Origin: Tillandsia leiboldiana
Taxonomy: Eukaryota > Streptophyta > Magnoliopsida > Poales > Bromeliaceae
Direction of reading: 5' to 3'
Assembly: GCA_029204045.2 (NCBI GenBank)
Contig: CM055076.1
Span: 21,330,269-21,394,268, forward strand
DNA: 64,000 nt
The notes under the pieces are model-generated. The model ran no database searches. It was given only the letters and a program-made list of their open reading frames with translations, and was not told where the DNA came from. Positions 10,067 through 21,590 of this stretch are shown here, piece by piece. Position numbers and translations under genes: made by a program. Each line of letters begins with the position of its first letter. The stretch's first letter is position 1.

Positions 10067-10830
10067 TGTCACGTCCCGGAACCCGGGTTCGCCAACAGAT
10101 CCGCCGTGCATACGGGATTTCCCGAGTACACGAAGCGCTGGTAACCTGCTCCGATATAATATGAACAATAAAAGAGCATAATACAGAGCTGAAGTAGAAG
10201 AACCACATAGTATCTCAGACTGGAACTACAAATAAAGCTGTAATAAGTACAATAATCTCCCAGCTCACCAAAATAGTACAACCAGCTGGCGAAAGCCAGA
10301 CCTAAAATAAAAGAGGAATACCACAGTCTGAGTAAAGGGTGCAGCATCTATCTAACAGCTCTCAGTCTCCCAGGAGATCTATCTATTCAGCGATCCCCTT
10401 ACCTCGATCAGCTGCCGATGGCCTAGCAGCTCCCGCAGACGACTCTGCAAAATAAAGGAGAAGGAAGAAACATAAAATAACAATGGGGGTGAGAACTACC
10501 AGGTAAACTAGTAGCCTCCCCTAGTGGGTAAAACCTCAACTCTGACGCACCCACTAGGACTACTAGAGGCAAAGGGAAAAAGATGAAGTGGTAAGGTACA
10601 TAAGGTACTGAAATAGGGAACTACCACTACTAGCATGCCTCTAAATGCGATACCGAAAGAAATAATTGTATGAATGCATCAGGAAACAGTGTCTGACCAA
10701 ATAACCCAATCTAGTACCATCAGTAAAACTGGTATTGCCTGCTTAGCGGAATCTGCACACACGGCTCGAAACCGCGGGATCGGCCCGCACGGCTCGCATC
10801 CCAAAATAAGTATCAGACCGGCACACACGG
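10067..10830 (-). repeat. Tekay-type gypsy LTR 3' fragment, minus strand
   Basis: Read on the minus strand it ends CGGGACGTGACA and matches the last 0.7 kb of the Tekay LTR at 21591-24754: AGCGCTTCGTGTAC, GCAGAGTCGTCTGCGG, CGAGGTAAGGGGATCGC and CCCACTAGGGGAGGCTACTAG blocks. It is cut at 10830 by a SIRE LTR. Confidence 0.75.
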
Positions 10831-11487
10831 TGTTACGGAATTTGAGTTGGCGTAGTTTCGTGAAAGTCTCAAGTCTTGAAGATTGAAGGTAAAGAAAGTT
10901 GGATCAGTTAACTCAATCTCAAGAAAGAAGAATTCAAAAGGATCAGGTATGTTTAACTAAAGATTTTGTGTGATCCGAATACTTCTTGTAGTGTAGAAAC
11001 ACTTGGAAGAATCTTTCATTGCATAAAAATCAAAAACTGGACTTGGGACATGTTCAGGATCCGGATCAGGTTGTTCGATCCGGATCCCGAAGGTGGTTCG
11101 TTCATACACCAGTTCAATCCGGATCGTAGCCTCTTGATCCGGATCCCGAACAGTGAGTTTACCATTTTCCTTGAACGATCCGGATCATGCTTCGCAATCC
11201 GGATCCCGAACGTTGATGTTTGGTAAACTGTATGAACGATCCGGATCATGCACTTCGATCCGGATCCCGAACCTTCGTTTTTCTGGAACTGGCTGTCTCG
11301 TTACGACGATCCGGATCACAGCTAATCCGATCCGGATCGCCGTCCGTAAAATTTCCAGAAATGTTAGGTTTTTGATTCTTATCTCCTTCCTAGGGTTTCT
11401 AACCTATAAATAGACCCTATGACTCCTTTTCTAGGGTCAATCCACATAGCCGTCATTTTCATATATCATCTCTTACGGCTCTAGATC
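10831..11487 (+). repeat. SIRE LTR 5' fragment, plus strand
   Basis: Starts TGTTACGGAATTTGAG and runs through the ten-palindrome array and TATA box. It stops at CTCTAGATC, where the minus-strand SIRE LTR begins at 11488. The remaining half of this LTR is not found in the window on the other side of the inserted elements. Confidence 0.88.
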
Positions 11488-12826
11488 TGTTGGGTCGTAT
11501 ATAATACGGATCTAAATAGGGGAAGAAACACCTAGAGGGGGGTGAATAGGTGTAAACGTATAAACACTCCAAAAAATCGTTGCGATAAAACCCAATGCGG
11601 AAAATAAAATAACACGCAAGATTTTTACGTGGAAAACTCCATCACCGGAGTAAAAAACCACGGGACCGATAACACGGCAGAAATCCACTAGAATTAAAAC
11701 ACGTACAAGGTGATTTACCGTACACACTTACGACTCAACCTTTTCCATACGCTCCTAGAGGATCTTCTCCGCTCGCTCCAGACGCTTCTCGAATCCACGA
11801 TCTGCGCCCAACGCCGAATCCACGGCGTCCAACGTCGAATCCACGACGTCCGACCGAATCCACGGTCTTCACCCAATAGCACCGTTCGAATCCACGAACG
11901 TGCCTCGCTCCGAATCCACGAGAGCGATTGAACCTTGAATCCACAAGGACACGCGAATCCACGCGCCGATTTTTGGGGTAAATCGTTGTTTTTGGGTGGT
12001 GATGATCCGCCGAATACTTAGATCAAAGATAGATCGGAAATACCATCTAAGTATTCATTAGTTTGATTCAACTCAAGATGTGAGTATGAAAACCTAGAAT
12101 CAAACTAATCAATATAGATGAAGAAACATAGAGTATTCTCTAGTGATTTCCTTTCTTCTCTATATGTGGATCTATAGCCGTATAAGATGATACAAGAAAA
12201 TGACGGCTATGTGGATTCACCCTAGAAAGAAAGACATAGGGTGTATTTATAGGTTAGAAACCCTAGGAAGGAGATAAGAATCAAAAACCTGCCATTTCTG
12301 GATATTTACGGACGGCGATCCGGATCGTGATAACTAGGATCCGGATCGTCATAACGAAACAGCCAATTCCAGAAAAACGAAGGTTCGGGATCCGGATCAT
12401 GTGACTACGATCCGGATCGTTCATACAGTTCACCAAACATCAACGTTCGGGATCCGGATTGCGAAGCAAGATCCGGATCGTTCAAGGTAGATGGTAAACT
12501 CAACGTTCGGGATCCGGATCGAGAGACTACGATCCGGATTGCGACGATGTATGAACGAACCACCTTCGGGATCCGGATCGAACAACCTGATCCGGATCCT
12601 GAACATGTCCCAAGTCCAGTTTTTGATTTTTATGCAATGAAAGATTCTTCCAAGTGTTTCTACACTACAAGAAGTATTCGGATCACACAAATTCTTTAGT
12701 TAAACATACCTGATCCTTCTGAATTCTTCTTTCTTGAGATTGAGTTAAATGAATCAACTTTTCTTCACCTTCAATCTTCAGGACTTGAAACTTTCACGAA
12801 ACTACGCCAACTCAAATTCCGTAACA
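11488..12826 (-). repeat. SIRE LTR 1 of the array (1339 bp)
   Basis: Begins TGTTGGGTCGTATATAATACG on the plus strand and ends CCGTAACA, followed by ATCTCCCCCTTT (polypurine tract on the minus strand). It has the palindrome array, TATA box and TGGATT hairpin array of the family (AATCCA on this strand). It is a little more diverged from LTRs 2 and 3 than they are from each other. Left flank is AGATC. Confidence 0.93.
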
Positions 12827-13684
12827 ATCTCCCCCTTTGGCGGTTTCGTGACAAAACATAGATCCACTAAAGAAAATTCAAAAAGATATTTTTGTTGCTA
12901 TCACCATACAACAAAAATTTACAATGGAGATCCAAAATACAATACATGAGTTAAACTCCTAAAACAGACTCTAGACTTAGACATCTGTACTCTCTGCAAA
13001 AAGAAATCATTCTTGACAAAAGAAATCGTTAGATACCTCAAGAATTTTGTACTATTCAAAAACCACAAGCAGAGATGAAGTTTAAACTCATTTATACTTA
13101 CCATGACATTTATATTCAGATATGTAAACTGATCATAGTTAAATAAACACCAACATATCTTCTTTGCACGTAAAAACCAAATGTCATGAACATGTTTGTG
13201 ACAAATTTATATATATATAGATATGTAATTGATCAGAGTTAAGAACCAACATCTCTTTTATGCAATCAAAAACCAAGTGTCACAAACTTGTTAGTGAACA
13301 ACAACTTGTTAGTTATATTACATGCCCAAATAGTTAGCAAATAGTTAGTCGAGGCATGCATTCATATAGCTGAAAAACCTCAAGTTGAAGTTGAGATCAT
13401 ACTTACCTTGATGTATACAAAATCTTCATCATCAAGATTTTCACAATCAATTGTTCAAGTTCCCTTACCTTGATGTTCATGCACATCATCATCATTGTTC
13501 AAAGTTCTCAACAACTCTCTCCCCCTTTTTGTCACAAAATTAGCCAAAAACACAAAAATTTAAGGAGAGTTAAAGATTTCAAAAATTGTTCCGAAAAATA
13601 AGAACTAGAACTAAAAGTAAGTCCTAAAAACTGAACTAAAGTCTAAAAAGATAAAATCCTGCACAAAAACTGTTAAAGCAAAAA
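12827..13684 (-). other. SIRE 3' spacer with two polypurine tracts
   Basis: Noncoding counterpart of 5344-6019 on the minus strand. Polypurine tracts in complement are at 12827-12838 (adjacent to the LTR) and about 13520-13535 (CTCTCTCCCCCTTTTT). No gene. Confidence 0.8.
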
Positions 13685-15038
13685 TCAGTTATCGGAGTCT
13701 GAATCTTCAGACGCACTAAATCCCATTTTAGTGAACATGTTCTTGATCAATTTCCTCATTGAATTTACTTTCTTGGTCAATGTAATTTGGGATGCCGTTA
13801 TGATCTCGAGTTCTTCAGACATTCGCCTTTGTTCTGATGCTTGTTGGGACGGTGAGGCCGAGGTGCCGACACAAGGTTCTTTCCAGTGGAATGTGTCGGA
13901 GTAACATGTGGTAATTTGTGAAGTGACTTCACAATCGTTGACTCATCTATCATCCCCCAACAGTGTTGATAAGATGTCGAGCTTATATCAATGTCAAACT
14001 TTTGTAAGATCCTCATGATGATTAACGGAAATGGAAGTCGCTCAGAAGGATGAGGATGCACAATATATCTTGACATTCTATTCCAAATTATGTAGGGGAT
14101 ATTCATGTTCAATCCTACAGCCTCAGAGGGATGACCTAAGAGATATAGGAACAGCAGTCTCTCCCATCTCACGACCTTAGTCTGCATGTTAGGTAGAATG
14201 TTGTAACACGTGATGAAATTTAGAAATCGGTATTCCAGTCGAAGATGTTTGGATTTTACACTTTTACCATTAGCTGAATTCGTTCCTTCCAAACAAATTT
14301 TATCTATCACTGTTCGCCATAAGGCATTCGTCAAACTTCTTCCTTTCAAAAAGTTGACCCCCAATGTGTTAGATTCCATTCCAAGAACTTCGCCAATTAG
14401 CTGCGGAGTGATTTTAAGTTTCATCCCTTGGATAATTGTATAGAAATGCATTGATCCATGTTCTCCTTCTTGAAGATGTGTTGCATTCGTGTAAAAGGTC
14501 CTTACACGATACAAACAATACCCAAGTAGTTCGGGGAATCGGCAGACTTGGATGAGATTAGCTTGCTCAATCAAGGTTCCAAACTCAGGTGAGTGGTTTC
14601 GGAGAGCTTCAATGTTGACATGACGTTCACCGATGCATTCACGACGTTCAAACGCTCGAACGCGATCCATGCTGACGAACACTCCTTCCACGCGAGGCGG
14701 GGAGTCAGGAACTATCGGTGTGTTAAAATCAGCGTCTCGTCGTAGTCCAAAACGTCTAGTTACTCGTTTCCTTTTCACAGAGATGGTTGGTTTAGTCATA
14801 GGCGCTTTTCCTTTGTCCATGGGTGCTTTTCCTTTCGAAGCATCGGACGCCTTTTGTTCAGGCAATGATTCATCATCATCTGTCAATGCAGTCCAATCTA
14901 TCTCGTGACAATCCACCTCTGTATCACTGACCTCGACAAATTCACCTTTTTGTTGTGTTTTCTTAGCTCTCTTTAATTTGTTTGTGGCCCGAGTGTGCAC
15001 TATGTGACCAACAAAAGAATGATCCATGAGAATCCCAT
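13685..15038 (-). pseudogene. SIRE third ORF, copy B (frameshifted)
   Basis: Homologous to the intact copy at 33612-35084, about 75% identical in the central domain by eye. The open stretch covers the basic NLS-like segment (KRKRVTRR), the central domain with the conserved NFITCYNILPNMQTKVVRW and IPYIIWNRM blocks, and LHKLPHVTP. The hydrophobic start encoded from 15038 is out of frame with the rest because of a missing base near 15003. The conserved coiled-coil and acidic tail (to stop 13685-13687) lies in another frame after a shift near 13850. Central domain resembles what databases call putative plant transposon protein (recalled, not searched). Confidence 0.75.
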
Positions 15039-15158
15039 TGATCCAAGTGCTTTGAGAAGATTTAAATCCTGTGAAGACCAACTCAAGAACACAAAATTGT
15101 TAATTTTTCAAAAATTTGAAAAATTGTACCCAAACAATCATAATCATGTAGAGAAGCC

Positions 15159-16319
15159 AAGAATCAAATTAGTTTTGCAAAAGGACTTTTAAAAATAGAT
15201 CAATTGCATAATTTTCGAAAATCCGTATTATATGCCCTAAAACCGAAATTTTAGAAATCGAAGCCTAAAAATCCGTTAATCAGGAGAAAACCTAGCATAT
15301 AATCAAAACTAATCTACCATAGTTCTTATTTCAAAAGAATTTGATCAAAAAACCATCCACAAAACAAAGTTGATCCAAGAAATTCGTGCGTTTGAAGAGG
15401 GAAAAGAGAAAAACGGTGAAAAACCGAGATTTTGATCAATAGAACTTACTTGGAATTGAAGAACTTTGAGTTTTGAAAGCTTCCAAGGAGAGATGAAATC
15501 TAGAGAGAAGCGCTCTGGAAACTTTTGAACAAAAGATTGGAGTAAAAGAAATCAAAACCCTTTTGTTCTTTATAAAAACCTAGCCGCGATCCGATCCTCC
15601 AGACTTGCGATCCGATCGGCTACCCGCATGAGAAAACTGCGGTTCGGGATACCGGATCGGCAGGTCCAATCCGGATCGTCAGCCCGCAGAGAAAACCTGC
15701 GTCGGGATCCGGATCACCTTGCCCGATCCGGATCGGCCCAACTTTGTCTTTAGAAAATTTCAGAGAAATTCAAGGAAAAATCCAGAAAAAGATTGTAAGC
15801 ACAAATGTGTATCAACTTTAAACAAAAATCATCGTTTCATACAACAAGAATTAGATTATGCCAAATCTATCAATAATATCCAAAAATGAAACGAAAAATT
15901 TACAAAGAATTAAATCCCTTAACGTTGAACACTTCAATTACAACTAACTTGATCTTATGAGTAATGCCTTTATCAAATCATCAATTCAGTAAAGAAAATG
16001 AAATACAAAGATCAATAGATGTTGAAATCCAAATATAGTAGATAATATTTCTAGACAATCTGTTGAATGAGAGTGGCTCTTTGAGATCTTCTTTAAAATC
16101 CCACCTTATACCAACCTTGAAATTTGACAGAGTCAAGTATTTCAATATGCATTTTACTTAATCAAAAATTTGAACAACCATGCTTGGTATACATGTGGTA
16201 GCTGCAACAATACTAGGACGACCGAGGTGGTAGCTTTTCCTCCCAGTGGTGTTGGTAGTTTTCACTAACTCATCATTGGGATGTAACTCTTTCAACATCT
16301 TTTGAAGCATTTACATATC
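15159..16319 (-). repeat. Segment duplicated at 24755-25914, gap-adjacent
   Basis: Same SIRE spacer and internal-promoter region as 24755-25914, beginning AAGAATCAAATTAG in both. This copy has many single-base gains and losses, including inside the otherwise constant GATCCGGATC motifs (for example GATCCGATC), and gets worse toward the gap. It may be low-quality consensus or the uninserted allele rather than a true second copy. Confidence 0.75.
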
Positions 16320-16419
16320 NNNNNNNNNNNNNNNNNNNNNNNNNNNNNNNNNNNNNNNNNNNNNNNNNNNNNNNNNNNNNNNNNNNNNNNNNNNNNNNNN
16401 NNNNNNNNNNNNNNNNNNN
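16320..16419. other. Assembly gap (100 N)
   Basis: Exactly 100 N, the usual placeholder for a gap of unknown size. It hides nearly all of the Tekay 5' LTR (about 3.1 kb expected) and the left insertion junction. Confidence 0.98.
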
Positions 16420-16748
16420 TTACACCCTGGGCGTGACAGATTAAGTTGCGTAACAGAGCTTAGGGATAGGTCCATTGGGGACTTAGGAAACCCTCATGCT
16501 TTTGGCAGACCCTAGGAAGGGAGGGCTTGAGTGACGTGACATTATGCTAAAGTCGGCAATTTGGTCATATATTATTTTTGACTCTTCCAGGGAGTGAAGA
16601 GGGATTGGGCAGTGTCCTGTTTCTTGCGAACTATTATGTTGGGCTGGCAGACAACATAGGTTACAGAAATAGGAGGATGCCTTTGACTTTCGCTATATTG
16701 GGTCGTTTGTTGTTTCGGTACTGATCTCGTGGTTTCTTGTGTGTCAGG

Positions 16749-18125
16749 ATGCCTCCCAGGCGCGATTTCCTACCCGGGGTACCCCTACACCCCCGGAGGG
16801 GGCCCCCGTGAGCAGGTCCGGACCTTCAAGATTGCTGAGTTGAGGGCCATGGTGGCCAGCTGGCGGAGGGTCCCGCCGGCAGGAGCAGAGGTTTGAGCAG
16901 CTGCTTGCTCAGTTTGGGGCCCCTCCCCCTACTACTACTGAGGCCCCGCACCACCTGTTGTACACCGGCTATACCGCTTGTGCCTACGGCACCATCTTCG
17001 AGCAGCGGGGCCCCGGGAGCGATCCGACCTTTGGCTCCCGAAGAGAGCAGGAGTTTACTGATAAACTCACCCATTTCTGCAAGCGGGGACCGCCTAGATT
17101 CTCGGGGCGGAGCACTCACCCTTGGGAGGTTGGGACGTGGCTTTCAGCATGGAGAAGTTGTTCCGAGACTTCTTCATCGAATCAGAAGTACCGGGTACAC
17201 ATGGCTGTGCATTGTCTGGATGGAGATGCGGACACGTGGTGGCGTCGGGTGGAGCCCCTGGAGTTTCAGATCACCCGGGCAGCTACCTTGGCAGTTCAAG
17301 AGGATGGTCCTGGACACTTACTTTTCCACCAGCGTGAAGAAAAAGGTAGAGGATGACCTGAAGAAATCTCCAGCAGGGCGACCGGTCGGCATGGGACTAC
17401 TTTCAGGAGTTTTCGCGACTGCTCAGCTGCGTTCCCTACGCGCGAGGGATGGACCACATCAGGTGGAGCTCTTCGGTCGGGCCTGCCTCGCCGGAGCTCT
17501 ATACCTTGGTGCATGCACAGAGATTACAGACCCTGGAGGAGGCGGCCGAGCATGCACAGTGGATCGAGAGAGGAGACCACGTTGTCGCCAGACGTGGGGC
17601 CTGGCCGCTCAGGGATCGACAGGAAGCGGCCAGCGCAGGATGATGGGGACAGGCCAGCTCCTGGAGGCCGCCCCGACCCCCGCCGCCTCAGTTCTCAGGC
17701 CGCGGGCGTTCGGAGCGGCGAGGGCATGGTGGATCTCCGAGGCCCCACAGCACCAGCAGCAGCACTCACGACAGCAGCAGCATTCTCAGCAGCAGAGGTC
17801 GCAGTCCCGGCACCAGGGATCTCAGCGGCAGAGGCAGCAGCAGCAGGGGAGGCAGCCCCAGACCCCAGCCAGGTGCATTTTCTGCCAGGGACAGCACTCT
17901 CCTGATACTTGTGACCAGAGGTTTGGCCGCTGTTACCGGTGCGGACAGTCGGGCCACGTTCGAGCTACTTGCCCTTATGCGCCAGCACGGCTCCTTCCTC
18001 AGCATCAGCCCCACCGGCGCCCCAGCAGCGGTCCTATGCTCCGGCAAGCAGGGCCCCTTCTTCCCACCCGGCAGATCACCGACCACCGGCACAGAGCGGG
18101 CGGGTTTATGCCGCCCAGGTTGCGG
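16749..18125 (+). pseudogene. Tekay gag, multiply frameshifted
   Basis: The likely start is ATGCCTCCCAGGCGC at 16749. Gag blocks appear in changing frames: PPRFSGR at about 17090, CLDGDADTWWRR at about 17215-17250, then ELYTLVHAQRLQTLEEAAEHA at about 17497-17560 in another frame. A Gln-rich region (17755-17850) precedes two Cys clusters, including the zinc knuckle CYRCGQSGHVRATC at about 17931-17972. Gag would form the cytoplasmic particle. Several frame changes within 1.2 kb show decay or poor sequence quality. Confidence 0.8.
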
Positions 18126-21100
18126 ACTCCCTGGCAGCCGACCACGTGGTGGCAGGTATCGTTTTACTTTCTGGCAGTAGAGCTCGCACCTTATTTGATA
18201 CCGGGGCATCACATTCTTTCATCAGTAGAGCATTTGCATCATCTCATGGACTAGAGTTAGGTCGGTTGCCACGTGCGTTAGAGGTACGGGTTCCCGAGCA
18301 TACTTTACTTGTAGAGGAGTGTTGTTGGTCTTGCCCTGTACAGATCGAGTCGTGGATCTTGCCAGCGGACCTGATGGTCCTGAGTCAGCTGCGAGACTTT
18401 GATATGGTACTTGGGATGGACTGGCTGACTCGCTATTATGCGACTATTGATTGTGCCGCGAGGACGGTGACTTTTAGCGAGCCAGGCCAGGAGGTGATTG
18501 TGTACAGAGGATGCCAGAGTACCTTCTTCGCCGCGATAGTTTCGACTTCTCGTGCGAGGCAGATGATGCGCAGCGGATGCGTGGCCTTTTTGGCCAGTGT
18601 GGTTGAGGGGCCTGCGGCGGCACCGGGACTCGCGGATATCCCTATAGTCCACGAGTTCCCGGATGTTTTCCCACCAGAGCTGACTAGTATGCCGCCGGAT
18701 AGGGAGATCGAGTTTTTGATTGACGTAGTCCCAGGAACTGCGCCAATCTCTAAGGCCCCTTACCGAATGGCACCGGCGGAGCTGCGGGAGTTGAAGGCGC
18801 AACTCCAGGATTTATTGGATAAGGGTTTTGTGAGGCCGAGTGTATCACCTTGGGGAGCACCGGTGCTGTTCGTGAAGAAGAAGGATGGTTCACTTCGTCT
18901 TTGTGTGGATTACCGAGAGCTGAATAAAGTGACCATCAAGAACAAGTACCCTTTGCCGCGCATCGACGACTTATTTGATCAGCTGCAAGGGTCTTGTGTC
19001 TTCTCTAAGATTGATTTACAGTCTGGTTACCACCAACTGAAGGTGAAGACCGAGGATGTTCCTAAGACAGCATTCAGGACTCGGTACGGGCATTACGAGT
19101 TCACCGTCATGCCTTTTGGATTGACTAATGCCCCTGCCGCATTATGGATTGATGAACAGGGTCTTTCGACCTTATCTGGACCGGTTTGTGGTAGTGTTCA
19201 TCGATGACATCCTGATCTACTCTCGGAGCGATGTGGAGCACGAGGAGCATCTGAGGATAGTGCTGCAACTTCTGAGGGAGAAGAAGTTGTATGCCAAGTT
19301 GTCTAAGTGCGAGTTTTGGCTTCGAGAGGTTGCCTTTTTGGGCCATGTGATTTCAGCCGCGGGAGTGGCGGTAGACCCGGCGAAGATTGAGGCGATCCGG
19401 GATTGGCCCCGACCGACGACGGTAGCAGAGGTTCGCAGTTTTATGGGCTTGGCAGGTTATTACCATCGGTTTGTGGAAGGTTTTGCGAAACTTTCCGCAC
19501 CCCTCACTCGTCTGACGCGCAAAGGAATCAAGTTCATCTGGAGTGAGGATTGCCAGAGAAGCTTCGAGGAACTGAAGACCAGATTGATGTCAGCTCCTAT
19601 CCTTTCCCTCCCTGTTATGGGGAAAGGATACGTGATCTACAGTGACGCATCGCATAGTGGACTCGGGTGCGTGCTGATGCAGGAGGGTAAGGTAATCGCT
19701 TATGCTTCGCGACAACTCAAGGATTATGAGAAAAATTACCCTACCCATGACTTGGAGCTAGCGGCTGTGATCTTCGCACTGAAGTTGTGGCGCCACTATC
19801 TGTATGGGGAACACTGCGAGATTTACACCGACCACAAGAGCCTGAAGTATCTGTTCACGCAGAAGGAGCTCAATCTGAGGCAGCGCAGATGGTTGGAGCT
19901 GTTAAAGGATTACGATGTGGACATACTTTACCATCCTGGCAAGGCAAACGTGGTCGCTGATGCCCTGAGCAGGAGAGCAGTGCAGAGCTTATCTATGATG
20001 ATCACCGATCAGGCGCCATTATTGGAGCAGATGAGGCGGTTAGAGCTTGAGGTGGTGTCCCCGGGGGTTTCTGCTAGACTATTGTCCTTGGTTGTGCAGC
20101 CCACTCTGTTGGACAGGATTCGGGAGAAACAGAGTGAGGACCCCCATCTGATGAGGATTCGAGAGCAGATTCCGGCTGGAGAGGCAGGGGATTTCTCAGT
20201 TGATGCTTCGGGAGTACTACGGTACAGGGACCGAGCTTGCGTGCCTATGGACTCGGAGACTCGAGAGCAGATCTTGCGGGAGGCTCATTATACACCTTAT
20301 ACCATCCATCCTGGTGGGACTAAGATGTATAAGGACCTCAAGGCACAGCTCTGGTGGAGCGGCATGAAAAGAGATATTGGCAGATTTGTGGCGCACTGCT
20401 TAACTTGTCAGCAAGTAAAGGCTGAGCATCGTGTACCTGCTGGCAAGTTGCAGAGCCTCCCGATCCCTGAATGGAAGTGGGATCATATCACTATGGATTT
20501 TGTCACGGGATTGCCGAGAGCTCAGGCTGGAGCGGATGCGATCTGGGTGGTCGTGGACAGACTCACCAAATCCGCTCACTTTATACCAGTTCAGATGACT
20601 TGGCCATTGGATCGACTGGCACAGGTGTACTTGGCCGAGGTGGTCAGATTGCACGGGATACCCATTTCCATCGTGTCGGATAGGGACTCGAGGTTTGTCT
20701 CGCACTTTTGGAGGAGTTTACAGACGGCCCTAGGGACACGGCTTCACTTCAGCACAGCTTTTCACCCACAGACGGACGGACAGTCAGAGCGCACCATTCA
20801 GACTCTCGAGGATATGCTACGAGCATGCGTTCTGGACTTTGGGGGCGGGTGGCACCGACATCTGGGATTGGTCGAGTTTGCGTACAACAACAGCTATCAA
20901 GCGAGCATCCAGATGGCCCCGTTTGAAGCGTTGTATGGGCGCAAGTGTCGGTCACCCCTATATTGGAGTGATGTGGGCGAGAAGAAGACCTTGGGTCCTG
21001 ATCTACTATTGGAGGCAGAGGAGAAGGTCAGACTGATTCGACGACATCTGGAGACAGCTCAGAGCTGGCAGAAGAGTTATGCTGACACCCGACGACGAGA

Positions 21101-21542
21101 CTTGGAGTTTCAGGTGGGCGATCATGTCTTTTTGAAAGTCTCGCCGTCGAAAGGGATTCGGAGATTTGGGATTCGTGGAAAACTGAGCCCTCGTTATATC
21201 GGACCTTTTGAGGTATTGGAGCGCATCGGGCCAGTTGCCTACCGGCTTGCACTTCCTCCCAGATTGGCTAGTGTTCACGACGTGTTTCATGTATCCACCC
21301 TGAGGAGATATGTTCATGACCCGTCGCACATCATTGATTTCGTCCCACTGGAGGTTGCGGAGGACTTGAGCTATGTCGAGCGGCCACTGCGGATTTTGGA
21401 CCGCGAGGTTAGAGAGCTGCGCAGCCGGGCCATCCCTTATGTGAAGGTTCTGTGGAGCAACCAGGGCGAGCGCGAAGCTACGTGGGAGCTGGAGTCAGCG
21501 ATGTTGGATGCCCACCCCCAATTGTTTGAGGCCCCGACTTGA
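18126..21542 (+). pseudogene. Tekay pol: protease, RT, RNase H, integrase, chromodomain
   Basis: Domains in order: protease (DTGASHSFIS at about 18197), RT (KKKDGSLRLCVDYRELN, about 18878; PFGLTNAPA, about 19113; FIDDILIYS, about 19200), RNase H (YSDASHSGLG; TDHKSLKYL), integrase (zinc-binding H and CLTC motifs at about 20285-20410, then DFVTGLP, SDRDSRF and the HPQTDGQSERTIQ block). The C-terminal chromodomain is at about 21365-21540 (RPLRILDREVREL...WELESAM). The reading frame breaks in the RT at about 19138-19156, where two T-runs each look one base short. Upstream frame stops at 19207; downstream frame is open to 21542. Confidence 0.92.
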
Positions 21543-21580
21543 GGTATGATTTTAGTTTCGAGGACGAAACTTTCTTTTAG

Positions 21581-21590
21581 TAGGGGAGGA
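21581..21590 (+). other. Tekay polypurine tract
   Basis: TAGGGGAGGA abuts the TG of the 3' LTR, after the TTTCGAGGACGAAACTTTC block typical of gypsy elements. Confidence 0.8.
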
